NCBI GenBank assembly: GCA_031547885.1
Contig: JAVBRO010000020.1
Span: 62,001-126,000 of the forward strand
DNA length: 64,000 nucleotides
Source: UBA940 sp031547885
Lineage (GTDB): Bacteria; Bacteroidota; Bacteroidia; Bacteroidales; Rikenellaceae
Reading direction: 5' to 3'
Position numbers and translations under genes: made by a program. Positions 33,729-42,730 of this stretch are shown here, piece after piece. The notes beneath the pieces are model-generated. The model had not been told where the DNA came from. It did no database searches and was given only the letters and a program-made list of their open reading frames with translations. How positions within the stretch are numbered: the first letter of the stretch is position 1; every line of letters begins with the position of its first letter.

Positions 33729-35147
33729 CTAATATCTGTAGTGTTCGGCCTTGTACGGGCCGTTTTTGTCGACGCCGATATATGCGGCCTGGTCGTCGGT
33801 CAGTTCGGTGAGGCGGACGCCGAGGTTGGCGAGGTGCAGGCGGGCGACCTCTTCGTCGAGGTGCTTGGGCAGGCGGAAGACATCGACATCGAGTTTTCCG
33901 CGGTTCTGCCAAAGTTCCATCTGCGCGAGCGTCTGGTTGGTGAACGAGTTGCTCATCACGAACGAGGGGTGTCCCGTCGCGCAGCCGAGATTCACAAGCC
34001 GTCCTTCTGCGAGAATGAAAATAGAGTGTCCGTCGGCGAAAGTGTATTTATCGACCTGCGGCTTGATATTTAGTTTCGTTACGCTCTTGTCGGCCTCCAG
34101 TTTTTCCATCTGGATCTCGTTGTCGAAGTGGCCGATGTTGCAGACGATGGTCTGGTCGCGCATCTGCTTCATGTGGTCGAGCCTGATGATATCGCGGTTG
34201 CCGGTAGTCGTGACGTAGATGTTGCCTTCGGGCAGCGCATCCTCGACCCTCATCACCTCGAAACCTTCCATCGCGGCCTGCAGGGCGCAGATCGGGTCGA
34301 TCTCCGTGACGATAACCCGCGCTCCGTAAGCCTTCATGCTGCGTGCGCACCCTTTGCCCACGTCGCCGTATCCGCACACGACGACAACTTTTCCGGCGAT
34401 CATAACGTCGGTCGCGCGCTTGATGCCGTCGGCCAGCGATTCGCGGCAGCCGTAGAGGTTATCGAACTTGCTTTTGGTAACCGAGTCGTTGACGTTTATG
34501 GCGGGGAAAAGCAGCTCGCCCGCATCCTTCATCTGGTAGAGGCGGTGGACCCCGGTGGTGGTCTCTTCAGAAACGCCGGTTATTTCCGGCACCATAGTAT
34601 GCCATTTCTGCGGCTCCTCGGCCAGCAGGGTGCGTAGGGTTTCGAGGATCACTTTCTCCTCGTAGCTGCCCGGGGTGTATTCGAGCGTCGAGGCGTCGTT
34701 CTCGGCCTTGAATCCCTTGTGTATCAGCAGTGTGGCGTCGCCGCCGTCGTCGACTATCACGTTGGGGCCTTTCCCGCCCGGCCACGACAGCGCCATGGCC
34801 GTGCACCACCAGTATTCGGGCAGCGATTCGCCTTTCCACGCGAAGACCGGAACACCTGCTTCGGCTATCGCGGCGGCGGCGTGGTCCTGCGTCGAGAAGA
34901 TGTTGCAGCTGCACCAGCGCACGTCGGCGCCCAGTTCGACGAGGGTCTCGATCAGCACCGCCGTCTGGATCGTCATGTGCAGCGAACCCATTATGCGGGC
35001 GCCTTTCAGCGGTTTCTGTGCGCCGTATTTCGCGCGCAGGGACATCAATCCCGGCATTTCGTGCTGCGCTATTTCGATCTCTTTTCGGCCCCATCCGGCC
35101 AGCGTGATGTCTGCTACCTTGTAGGGTATGGTCAGGTCTAAATACAT
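33729..35147 (-). CDS. ahcY: Adenosylhomocysteinase
   Basis: A 472-residue S-adenosylhomocysteine hydrolase. It splits SAH to adenosine and homocysteine, which MetH (24.6-28.2 kb) can remethylate. Recognisable segments: SLHMTIQTAVLIETL, CNIFSTQDHAAAA, the catalytic VNDSVTKSKFDNLYGCRESL, the NAD-binding VVVCGYGDVGKGCARS, and the C-terminal GPYKAEHYRY with the Lys/Tyr that contact NAD. Length is standard. A gene-tail repeat begins at the stop codon, and AATTACG heptamers lie directly upstream of the start. Confidence 0.98.
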   Translation of the reverse strand: MYLDLTIPYKVADITLAGWGRKEIEIAQHEMPGLMSLRAKYGAQKPLKGARIMGSLHMTIQTAVLIETLVELGADVRWCSCNIFSTQDHAAAAIAEAGVPVFAWKGESLPEYWWCTAMALSWPGGKGPNVIVDDGGDATLLIHKGFKAENDASTLEYTPGSYEEKVILETLRTLLAEEPQKWHTMVPEITGVSEETTTGVHRLYQMKDAGELLFPAINVNDSVTKSKFDNLYGCRESLADGIKRATDVMIAGKVVVVCGYGDVGKGCARSMKAYGARVIVTEIDPICALQAAMEGFEVMRVEDALPEGNIYVTTTGNRDIIRLDHMKQMRDQTIVCNIGHFDNEIQMEKLEADKSVTKLNIKPQVDKYTFADGHSIFILAEGRLVNLGCATGHPSFVMSNSFTNQTLAQMELWQNRGKLDVDVFRLPKHLDEEVARLHLANLGVRLTELTDDQAAYIGVDKNGPYKAEHYRY

Positions 35148-35153
35148 ATTTCA

Positions 35154-35182
35154 ATTACGAATTACGAATTACGAATTACGAA
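35154..35182. repeat. AATTACG heptamer tandem repeat (copy 2)
   Basis: Four direct copies of AATTACG lie in the 46-bp gap between ahcY and the riboflavin kinase gene. They lie 7 bp upstream of the ahcY start. Confidence 0.85.
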
Positions 35183-35193
35183 TCAATGATTCA

Positions 35194-35562
35194 TTATTCG
35201 CGATTCAATATTTTAATTATCAGTTCTTTGTCCTTTTTTATCTGCGCGCGAAGCTCTTCCGGCGATGCAAATTTACGCTCGGGGCGGATGAATTCCAAAA
35301 GTTCGGCGGTGAGATTTTCGCCATACAGGTCGCCGGAGAAATCCAGCAGGTGAAGTTCGAGTACGCGCCCGGTTCCGCCCGGGAAGGTGGGTTTTACCCC
35401 TAAATTCGCCATTGCGCCGTATCTCTGTCCGCCATACTCCACCACGGCGGCATATACCCCGTCGGCGGCCGCGACGTCGTCCCCGACCGGAAGATTGGCC
35501 GTAGGATATCCCAGACCGCGTCCGATCCTGCTCCCTTCCGCCACCCGTCCGCTGATCTTCAT
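35194..35562 (-). CDS. Stand-alone riboflavin kinase
   Basis: Only 122 residues, corresponding to the C-terminal kinase module of bifunctional RibF. RGLGYPTANL is the ATP/Mg-binding PTAN motif, and VLELHLLDFSGDLYG holds the catalytic Glu. The FAD-synthetase (nucleotidyltransferase) half is absent and the start codon overlaps the permease stop (ATGA), so this is a true short gene. It would make FMN from riboflavin. It ends the rsfS-ftsH-cdsA-psd-permease series. Confidence 0.88.
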   Translation of the reverse strand: MKISGRVAEGSRIGRGLGYPTANLPVGDDVAAADGVYAAVVEYGGQRYGAMANLGVKPTFPGGTGRVLELHLLDFSGDLYGENLTAELLEFIRPERKFASPEELRAQIKKDKELIIKILNRE

Positions 35563-36650
35563 ATTTTTTCCGTGAGTTTCTGCACCACCCGGAACCGGCT
35601 GAGGAACTCTTTTGCAAAGACTCTCAATACGTTATACGCGGGTATCGCAAGCAGCATCCCCCATATTCCGCCCACGCTTCCGGCCATCAGTATCACGATG
35701 AATATTTCGAGCGGGTGGGCGTTGACGCTGTTGGAGTAGAGCACCGGCTGCAGAACGATGTTGTCGATGATCTGTGCCGTGATGACGGTGATGCCCACGA
35801 TCAGCACCATCGTCAGTATCGACGCTCCGGCGATGGGCGAGATTATTCCGATTATGACGCTGATGCACCAGCTGATAATGGGGCCGACGTACGGGATCAC
35901 GTTCATCACACCCACGGTGAGGCCGATGAAAAGCGCATCGCGCGGAGCGAGTCCGCAGATCATCAGCACCGAAGAAACGAAAGTGAACATGATGGTGGAT
36001 TCGGTCAGGATGCCGATAAAGTAGCGTTTCAGCAGCCGCGTCACCGAGGCCATGGCGTGGCGTATCTTCTCCTCGTATTTGGCAGGGCTGACGGTGACTA
36101 TGATATTTGTGAACATGTCGTTCTGCTTGAGGAAGAAAAAGCCGATGAACGTGATGGAGAAAGCGGCTATCGCGATCGCGACGCCGACCGACATCACCGA
36201 TGACACGACGTTGCTCACAGTGGTCGGATCGAGCAGTCCCTTGATGAAATTCAGTATCTCGCCCCAGATCGAGAAGTCGGCCCCGAGCGAGAAAGTGTCG
36301 CGTATCCACTCCTGGATGCCGAAAACCGGGTCGAAGAAGGAGTCGGGAAACGCACCCGCGTCGGCGGACATCAGCATGTTTACCTTGCTGACTATGATCG
36401 GGATGAATGTGAAGAAGAATGCCAGCACCACGCACCACATGACGAGGACCGTCACCAGCGCAGCCATCCAGCGCGGCGGATGCCAACTCTTGATCCTGAT
36501 CCTCAGGAAAAGGTTCATCAGCGGAGTACCGACTATTGCCAGCACCGCCGCAATAAGCACGTAGAAGACGATGGAGCGGAAATACCATAACAACAGGGCC
36601 AGGGCGGCGATCCCCACCGTTATCAGAATGTATTTCGGCACCTTGTTCAT
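35559..36650 (-). CDS. AI-2E/PerM-family permease
   Basis: A 363-residue membrane protein of the AI-2E transporter family. It has about eight helices: two at the N-terminus, a third near residue 70, a large extracytoplasmic loop (about 95-150), then the conserved C-terminal set including PYVGPIISW and the final SVGGIWGMLLAIPAYNVLRV. Some relatives are Na+/H+ antiporters or peptide exporters, so the autoinducer name should not be taken literally. It lies 3 bp after psd. Confidence 0.9.
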   Translation of the reverse strand: MNKVPKYILITVGIAALALLLWYFRSIVFYVLIAAVLAIVGTPLMNLFLRIRIKSWHPPRWMAALVTVLVMWCVVLAFFFTFIPIIVSKVNMLMSADAGAFPDSFFDPVFGIQEWIRDTFSLGADFSIWGEILNFIKGLLDPTTVSNVVSSVMSVGVAIAIAAFSITFIGFFFLKQNDMFTNIIVTVSPAKYEEKIRHAMASVTRLLKRYFIGILTESTIMFTFVSSVLMICGLAPRDALFIGLTVGVMNVIPYVGPIISWCISVIIGIISPIAGASILTMVLIVGITVITAQIIDNIVLQPVLYSNSVNAHPLEIFIVILMAGSVGGIWGMLLAIPAYNVLRVFAKEFLSRFRVVQKLTEKI

Positions 36651-36653
36651 GTG

Positions 36654-37328
36654 CTATTTTGTTTTGAAACGCGCTATCGGAGTCTGCGAGCCGCGCACTT
36701 TTTGCCCGAGTTCGACCAGTATCTCGGCATCGGCCGGAAGGTACATATCCACGCGGCTGCCAAACTTGATGAATCCGCAGGGAGTGTTCTGCACGGCATC
36801 TTCGCCCGGTTTAGCGTAGGAGACGATCCTGCGCGCCACCATTCCCGCAACCTGGCGGAAGACGATCGGCCCATGGACGGTTTCGACGGCGGTCGTGGTG
36901 CGCTCGTTGTCATCCGACGATTTCGGATGCCACGCCACCATGAACCTGCCGTTGTGGTGCTTGAAATAGAAAACCCTGCCGCCGACCGGAAACCAGTTCA
37001 TGTGGACATTGGTCGTCGACATGAAGATCGAAATCTGTACCCGTTTGTCGCCCAGCACCTCGTTCTCCTGCACATCTTCGGCCACCACCACCTTTCCGTC
37101 GCACGGCGCGAAGATCACCCCGTCGTCGGCCAGAAGCGGGCGTTTCGGGATGCGGAAAAAAGCGATCACGAATCCCCACGTAACGACCGCAGCCGTGATC
37201 CAGAACGCCGCGATCCAGATGTTGTACCACGGGATCAGCCTGGACAGCATGATGAACCCTGCGGCAATCGCCCCGAGTATTAACGCCGCGACGGCAATCG
37301 CCCCCCGTCCTTCTTTGCTTATCTTCAT
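36654..37328 (-). CDS. psd: Phosphatidylserine decarboxylase
   Basis: A 224-residue short-form decarboxylase that makes phosphatidylethanolamine at the inner membrane. Two N-terminal helices anchor it. VHMNWFPVGGRV and HHNGRFMVAWHPKS are family motifs, and self-cleavage is expected at FGS between G190 and S191, giving the pyruvoyl group on the alpha chain. It lies 3 bp after cdsA, its upstream pathway partner. Confidence 0.95.
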   Translation of the reverse strand: MKISKEGRGAIAVAALILGAIAAGFIMLSRLIPWYNIWIAAFWITAAVVTWGFVIAFFRIPKRPLLADDGVIFAPCDGKVVVAEDVQENEVLGDKRVQISIFMSTTNVHMNWFPVGGRVFYFKHHNGRFMVAWHPKSSDDNERTTTAVETVHGPIVFRQVAGMVARRIVSYAKPGEDAVQNTPCGFIKFGSRVDMYLPADAEILVELGQKVRGSQTPIARFKTK

Positions 37329-37331
37329 GTT

Positions 37332-38234
37332 TTAGAAAAGTCCTGTGAGGTTTTGTAAGAAATCGCCGCTGTTCATCAGCAGCACTATGATGAAGAATAT
37401 GAATACGAAGGGCGCAGAGACCAGCACCGCGTCGAACCTGTCAAGAAGGCCGCCGTGGCCCGGCAGCAGGTCGCCTGAATCCTTGACTCCGGCCGAGCGT
37501 TTGAAATTCGATTCGACCAGGTCGCCCAGCACCGCGGTAAGCCCTATAAGCAGGCCGAGGCCCGTCCAAAGCCAGACGTCGCCTTTCACCAGGAACTTCC
37601 CGACCACCGCCCCGACCGCGACGGCGCCGATAATCCCGCCGTAGAAACCTTCCCACGACTTCTTGGGCGAAAGCCTTTCGAAGAACCTATGCCTGCCGAA
37701 AGTGATGCCTGTCAGGTATGCGAAAACGTCGTTGGCCCAGACGATGAGGATGTATGCCGGAACGATCAAACGGTTCCACGGGAAGAGCATTTTATTGCCT
37801 ATGATGGGGAAAAGGGCGATCAGCGATATCGGCAGCGCCACATAGGCCACTCCGAGGAACGTCGCCCCGATGTTCCGCATGGGACTCCCTCTCTTCCGCC
37901 ATATCTCCACGATAAAGACCGCCGCCGTCAGCAGGATGACCGTTACCATCGCGATGCCCATGTATTTGAGGAACACGATGTTGTTTATCACCATCTCGAC
38001 CAGCGCGAGGTTGATGCCCACGATCAGCAGGCCGATCAGTGTTCCGGCGGTTTTCTGCGGCTGTGCCCCGTTCTTTTCCGAGAGTCCGTAGACCTCCCAC
38101 ATACATCCGGCGGTCATGACCAGCAGCAGCACGGCGAAAGTCAGCCGCCCCAGCAGCAGGGCCGCGAGCATTATGGCTGTGAAGATTATTCCCGTGGCGC
38201 TCCTGACAAGCAGATTGCGTGTCTTTTCACTCAT
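37332..38234 (-). CDS. cdsA: Phosphatidate cytidylyltransferase
   Basis: A 300-residue membrane enzyme with about eight helices that makes CDP-diacylglycerol from phosphatidate and CTP. The family signature occupies the C-terminus: SPKKSWEGFYGG, then SNFKRSAGVKDSGDLLPGHG and GGLLDRFDA, with the Asp residues binding Mg2+. The following psd gene confirms a phospholipid cluster. Confidence 0.96.
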   Translation of the reverse strand: MSEKTRNLLVRSATGIIFTAIMLAALLLGRLTFAVLLLVMTAGCMWEVYGLSEKNGAQPQKTAGTLIGLLIVGINLALVEMVINNIVFLKYMGIAMVTVILLTAAVFIVEIWRKRGSPMRNIGATFLGVAYVALPISLIALFPIIGNKMLFPWNRLIVPAYILIVWANDVFAYLTGITFGRHRFFERLSPKKSWEGFYGGIIGAVAVGAVVGKFLVKGDVWLWTGLGLLIGLTAVLGDLVESNFKRSAGVKDSGDLLPGHGGLLDRFDAVLVSAPFVFIFFIIVLLMNSGDFLQNLTGLF

Positions 38235-38288
38235 AGATCAATATCTTTTTCAGGCCGGTGGGTCTCCGGCGGGGTATCTGTCGGTTTT

Positions 38289-40337
38289 TTACGCTTCGGC
38301 GATCAGGGTGGTCCCTTCGGCAGCCTCTTTGGCAGCCTCGGGATGCTCTTTTTCGAACTGCTCCTTCCGGATCTGGCGTTTGCTTTTTCCAAAAATATCC
38401 TCGAGGTCCTCGGTGAATACCACCTCTTTTTCGACCAGCCTTTCGGCCAGTTTGGTAAGCCCTTCGCGGTTTTCATCGATCACTTTCCGGCACAGTTCCT
38501 CGGCCTGGGTGAGTATTTTTTTCGCTTCGGCATCGATCTCCTGGGCAGTCTTTTCGCTGAAAGGCTTGGTGAATGCCATGTCGTTGCCGGACGAGTCATA
38601 GAAACTTATGTTGCCAAGTTTATCACTCATCCCGTAATATGTTACCATTGCGTAGGCCATTTTGGTGGCTCTTTCAAGGTCGCTGATCGCGCCTGTCTCG
38701 GTGGTCCCGAAAAACATCTCTTCGACCATCCGTCCCGCCAACAGCGATGCCATTTCGTGCAGAAACTCCTCCCGGGACTTATTGCGGCGATCTTCGTCGG
38801 GCAGATACCACGCTGCTCCCAACGCCTTTCCGCGCGGAATTATGGTTACTTTGATCAGAGGATTGGCGTATTCCAACATCCAACTGACGGTCGCATGGCC
38901 TGCTTCGTGAAATGCCGTCAGACGCTTTTCGCGCGGACTAATGACCATGCTGCGGCGTTCCAATCCACCCACGATGCGGTCTATCGCCGCAAGGAAATCT
39001 TCCTTGTCGATCGCCGCTTTGCTATTGCGTGCGGCTATCAGCGCGGCCTCGTTGCAGACGTTGGCTATGTCGGCTCCCGAGAATCCGGGGGTCTGCCTTG
39101 CAAGGAAACTGCGGTCGAGGTCGGGAACCAGTTTCAGGTTTTTGAGGTGTACGTTGAATATCTCTTCGCGCTCCTTAAGCTCGGGAAGCCCCACTTCGAT
39201 CTGGCGGTCGAAACGCCCGGCGCGCATCAGCGCCTTGTCGAGGATATCCGCGCGGTTGGTGGCCGCAAGTATGATGACCCCGGCGTTGGTGCCGAAGCCG
39301 TCCATCTCGGTAAGAAGCTGGTTCAGCGTGTTTTCGCGCTCGTCATTGCCCGAGAATCCGGCGTTCTTGCCGCGGGCGCGCCCTATGGCGTCGATCTCGT
39401 CGATGAAGACTATGCACGGCGCTTTCTCCTTGGCCTGGCGGAAAAGATCGCGAACGCGCGACGCACCCACGCCTACGAACATTTCGACGAAGTCCGACCC
39501 GCTTATCGAAAGGAAAGGAACGTTCGCCTCGCCTGCGACGGCTTTGGCCAGCAGGGTCTTACCGGTTCCCGGAGGACCTACCAATAGCGCACCCTTTGGG
39601 ATTTTACCCCCGAGCTCCTTGTATTTCTGCGGTTTTTTGAGGAAGTCCACGATCTCCATTATCTCGACCTTGGCCTCCTCGAGTCCCGCCACATCCTTGA
39701 ACGTGATCTTTACCTGGGAATCCTTGTCGAATACCTGCGCCTTGGCCTTGCCGACGTTGAAAACGGCATTCCCGCCGCCCCCGCCGCCGCCGGCGCCCGA
39801 CATGCTGCGCATCATGAATATCCAGACCCCCAGTATGAGTATCCACGGCAGGAAACTTATAAGGAAAGTGCCCCAACCGTTCTTTTCATTTTTGTACGAG
39901 AGCGGAATGTCCTGTCCGTACTGCGCTTTGGCCCGGTCGAAATCGGAGCGGAAAGAGTCCACCGAGCCGATAACGAACGTGAACTGCACATTCTCATACG
40001 GCGGAATGTTTTTATACTCTTCCTGCGACTTGTATTTCTCTATGGAGTTTTTTTTCAGATAGACCTGGGCGTTCTCGCGGTTGACCACCACTATTTTTTC
40101 AATATCGCCCTTGCTTATCATCGTCTCCACGGTGTTCCAGTCGGTAGTGACCGGGGTCTCGCGTCCGCCGAAGAGCGACCAGCCGAGAAGCATGGCGAAA
40201 ATAATGATCCACCCCCACATGATGGGGTTTCGCGGATTCATCATCTTTGGAGGCTGCTGCCCTGGCCGGCGTCCCGGTCCTCCCTGGCCCCCCTGGTTCT
40301 GTCCGCCGCCTGATTGGTTTTTATTGTTGTTTTCCAT
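38289..40337 (-). CDS. ftsH: ATP-dependent zinc metalloprotease FtsH
   Basis: A 682-residue membrane AAA+ protease. A Gly/Gln/Pro-rich N-terminal tail (1-35) precedes the first helix (about 39-57); a periplasmic domain and second helix (about 155-173) follow. The Walker A is GPPGTGKT with K260, the Walker B is CIVFIDEIDAIG, and the zinc site is HEAGH at 477-481. It degrades misfolded membrane proteins and regulators. The Gly-rich stretch after the second helix (SMSGAGGGGGGGN) is longer than usual. It is 16 bp after rsfS. Confidence 0.98.
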   Translation of the reverse strand: MENNNKNQSGGGQNQGGQGGPGRRPGQQPPKMMNPRNPIMWGWIIIFAMLLGWSLFGGRETPVTTDWNTVETMISKGDIEKIVVVNRENAQVYLKKNSIEKYKSQEEYKNIPPYENVQFTFVIGSVDSFRSDFDRAKAQYGQDIPLSYKNEKNGWGTFLISFLPWILILGVWIFMMRSMSGAGGGGGGGNAVFNVGKAKAQVFDKDSQVKITFKDVAGLEEAKVEIMEIVDFLKKPQKYKELGGKIPKGALLVGPPGTGKTLLAKAVAGEANVPFLSISGSDFVEMFVGVGASRVRDLFRQAKEKAPCIVFIDEIDAIGRARGKNAGFSGNDERENTLNQLLTEMDGFGTNAGVIILAATNRADILDKALMRAGRFDRQIEVGLPELKEREEIFNVHLKNLKLVPDLDRSFLARQTPGFSGADIANVCNEAALIAARNSKAAIDKEDFLAAIDRIVGGLERRSMVISPREKRLTAFHEAGHATVSWMLEYANPLIKVTIIPRGKALGAAWYLPDEDRRNKSREEFLHEMASLLAGRMVEEMFFGTTETGAISDLERATKMAYAMVTYYGMSDKLGNISFYDSSGNDMAFTKPFSEKTAQEIDAEAKKILTQAEELCRKVIDENREGLTKLAERLVEKEVVFTEDLEDIFGKSKRQIRKEQFEKEHPEAAKEAAEGTTLIAEA

Positions 40338-40344
40338 TGAAATT

Positions 40345-40352
40345 CAAATTTA
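40345..40352 (-). promoter_or_regulatory. Possible -7 box directly before ftsH
   Basis: Minus strand TAAATTTG, a perfect match, ending 7 nt before the ftsH start codon in the 16-bp gap after rsfS. It would give a nearly leaderless message; it may be chance. Confidence 0.3.
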
Positions 40353-40353
40353 T

Positions 40354-40704
40354 TTACTCCTCATCTTCGTACCGCGTTGCCGGAGCGTCCGCCCACAGCT
40401 CTTCGAGTTTGTAGAAACTGCGCATTTCGGTCTGGAAGATATGCACCACGATATCTATGTAGTCCATGGCGATCCATAGTGCGTTTGCCGCACCGTCGAC
40501 CCTCCACACCCGCGTCTTAAGTTCTTTTTCGGTTTTTTCTTCGATCCCCGCCGCGATGGCCCCTACCTGAGTGGTGGAATCTGCGTTGCAGATAACGAAA
40601 TACGAGCATATCGCTCCGTCCGTTCCCGTCATGTCGAGGGATACAATGTTCTTTCCTTTTTTGTCTTTTATTGCTTCAATTATCGTTTCGAGCAGTTTAT
40701 CCAT
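40354..40704 (-). CDS. rsfS: Ribosomal silencing factor RsfS
   Basis: A 116-residue protein of the RsfS/Iojap family, which binds ribosomal protein L14 and blocks subunit joining in starvation. Characteristic segments are SYFVICNADSTTQVGAIAAG, RVDGAANALWIAMDYIDIVVHIF and the final FYKLEELWADAP. First gene of the ftsH-cdsA-psd group, with its own promoter. Confidence 0.96.
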   Translation of the reverse strand: MDKLLETIIEAIKDKKGKNIVSLDMTGTDGAICSYFVICNADSTTQVGAIAAGIEEKTEKELKTRVWRVDGAANALWIAMDYIDIVVHIFQTEMRSFYKLEELWADAPATRYEDEE

Positions 40705-40747
40705 ATGTTGTCCGTTGATTCTTTTCTATGCATATTTATCCATCATA

Positions 40748-40755
40748 CAAAGGTA
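40748..40755 (-). promoter_or_regulatory. -7 box of the rsfS-ftsH operon
   Basis: Minus strand TACCTTTG, a perfect match, 44 nt before the rsfS start codon. Confidence 0.55.
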
Positions 40756-40783
40756 CTAAATATAACTGAAATATATATACGAA

Positions 40784-40817
40784 AATTGCGCAAATCCTGT
40801 GCCGGGACTGCGCAATT
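40784..40817 (-). terminator. Terminator-like hairpin after oxyR
   Basis: Perfect 9-bp arms AATTGCGCA and TGCGCAATT lie 20 bp after the oxyR stop. On the minus strand a short T-run follows (TTTTC). Confidence 0.6.
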
Positions 40818-40836
40818 ACTTTTTAATGACAGAGTG

Positions 40837-41733
40837 TCAGGCGCGCACTGCCATACAGCCGATCACCGAGTCGCGCAGGGCGGAAATAATCGAATGTTTG
40901 ACATAGGTCCGGCGGACGGCGAGCGCTATTTTTCTCGACACCGCCCCCTTCGCAAGCGGTTTCAACTGGCCGCGCTTCTCTTCCGGAACGAACTCCGTGG
41001 CCATTTCCGGAATTATTGTGATGCAGTTGGTGCAGTCCACAATGTGCATCAGAGTGTCGAGCGATCCGCATTCGAAGTTATACCGGTTTTGCCTGCCGTT
41101 CTTTCCGTGGCACAGTTCGAGCACCTGATCCCGCAGGCAGTGTCCCTGGGTCAGAAGAATGAGGTGTTTGGGGTCTATATCTTCGATGCGTACGTTCGAG
41201 CGTTCGTACAGGTCGTTGGATGGCGATACGTAGACGTGGAAACGGTCGCTGAAAAGTTCGAACTCCATGATGCCGTCGGGGGTTGTCCCGCCTGCCAGCA
41301 GCGCGGCGTCGAGGGCATCTTTTTCCAGCGCCTTGCAGATATGCATGGTCTCCATTTCACGTATCTCAAGTTCCACTTTCGGGTACCGGGCGATGAATCC
41401 GGGAATGAATTTGTGCAGCAGGTAGGGCGCTATGGTGGGTATGACCCCCAGGCGCAGGGTGCCCGAGATCTCGCCTTTCAGCTCGTTGACGGATTCCCTT
41501 ATATAATTATATGCTTTGATGGCCTCGCGGGCGTTCTTGATGACTATTTCGCCTGCTTCGGTGGGGATCACGGGTTTTTTCGTGCGGTCCAGAAGCACTA
41601 CGCCGAGTTCTTCTTCGAGGTTTTTGATCTGCATGCTGAGCGACGGCTGGGTTACGAAACACTGTTCGGCCGCAAGCGAGAAACTTCCGCAGTTGGCCAC
41701 CGCCAGAAGGTATTCGAGTTGTACTATTGTCAT
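40837..41733 (-). CDS. oxyR: OxyR, peroxide-sensing LysR regulator
   Basis: A 298-residue LysR-type regulator. The N-terminal helix-turn-helix covers about 15-45 (SFSLAAEQCFVTQPSLSMQI). The redox pair is in QGHCLRDQVLELCHG, with C199 and C208 at the same numbers as in E. coli OxyR, so this is a peroxide sensor. Two further Cys pairs (C15/C25, C225/C234 region) are present. It is transcribed alone and controls oxidative-stress genes outside the window. Confidence 0.93.
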   Translation of the reverse strand: MTIVQLEYLLAVANCGSFSLAAEQCFVTQPSLSMQIKNLEEELGVVLLDRTKKPVIPTEAGEIVIKNAREAIKAYNYIRESVNELKGEISGTLRLGVIPTIAPYLLHKFIPGFIARYPKVELEIREMETMHICKALEKDALDAALLAGGTTPDGIMEFELFSDRFHVYVSPSNDLYERSNVRIEDIDPKHLILLTQGHCLRDQVLELCHGKNGRQNRYNFECGSLDTLMHIVDCTNCITIIPEMATEFVPEEKRGQLKPLAKGAVSRKIALAVRRTYVKHSIISALRDSVIGCMAVRA

Positions 41734-41831
41734 GTTGGTCTTTGCTCCAGGTTTATATTCCGCAAAGATTATAAATTTTATTTATACAACCAAATTTTAG
41801 TATAGTTTTTCTGATAACAACCCGCGTAAAA

Positions 41832-42722
41832 TCACTTCAGGAACAGCTGGTAATACACTATTATGAACAATATCGCGACGGTCAGCATGATGGTCCCGTA
41901 GAGCATTACTATGAGCAGGGTCCTGAGGATCACCGCAGTTATGCGCGGCCGGTAGACCGTTCGCAGCGACACGCCCAGGTATGCTATGGGTATCCATATC
42001 AGGAAAAACGTCCAGCCGCCCATTTCGGGGAAGATCATCCGCAGCACCAGCATGACGGAGAGCAGCAGGAATATGAACGAGTGGAAATGGAGCGAAAATA
42101 CCAGGTAGTCGGCGTAATAGTAGTCTTTCTTTTTGAAGAAGACATATATCAGAAGTGCGAAGAACGGGGTCAGGAGCAGCACCAGATAGGGCGACCATGC
42201 GGAAAGAAAACCTTTGAATTCAGGCCATGATATTTTTTCGCTGATCATATCCCAGTCCACTTCCCCGCTTTCGGCGTCGGCAACGACGTCCATCGCATCG
42301 GTGGCTGACTCGGGGAGTTTGAGGTTGATATTCGCCCCATCCCTGGCCGCGGCGTTTTTCGCCCCGTCCCGGTCGAATTTCACCTGGCTCCAGAGCAGTG
42401 CGAAGAATATGATCGTCAGGAACCAGAACAGTTTGGAGGGGTGGACGTACCTTACGATCCTGCCGTTCAGGTACTCTCTGGTGAGCCGGCCGGGAAAGGC
42501 GACGAGGTACGCGAGGCTCCGCCATATTTTGTTGTCCCATGCGAAAGCGATGTCGATAGAGTGCCCGGCAAGTTCCAGCAGGCGGCGGTTGGTCCCGGCG
42601 AACAGGTCCTGTCCGCAGACGTGGCAGTAACGGCCGACGGTCTGCGTACCGCAGTTCCTGCACACCGACCGTACGGGCATGGCTTTCCGCCGCTTCCTTC
42701 TCGAGAGTTTCTTCTCCTCCAT
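41832..42722 (-). CDS. DUF3667 membrane protein with zinc ribbon
   Basis: A 296-residue protein. The N-terminus holds a zinc ribbon CRNCGTQTVGRYCHVCGQ (C21, C24, C33, C36), followed by the DUF3667 block (AWDNKIWRSLAYLVAFPGRL, TREYLNGRIVRYVHPSKLFW). About five membrane helices follow. Function is unknown in the family. It lies 8 bp after rarA, so it is cotranscribed with it. Confidence 0.85.
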   Translation of the reverse strand: MEEKKLSRRKRRKAMPVRSVCRNCGTQTVGRYCHVCGQDLFAGTNRRLLELAGHSIDIAFAWDNKIWRSLAYLVAFPGRLTREYLNGRIVRYVHPSKLFWFLTIIFFALLWSQVKFDRDGAKNAAARDGANINLKLPESATDAMDVVADAESGEVDWDMISEKISWPEFKGFLSAWSPYLVLLLTPFFALLIYVFFKKKDYYYADYLVFSLHFHSFIFLLLSVMLVLRMIFPEMGGWTFFLIWIPIAYLGVSLRTVYRPRITAVILRTLLIVMLYGTIMLTVAILFIIVYYQLFLK

Positions 42723-42730
42723 CGGGTGGG

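Noticed and set aside
37689..39587. A 632-codon plus-strand frame across cdsA and ftsH
   Set aside because: Runs antisense to two complete, conserved genes, with no recognisable domain.
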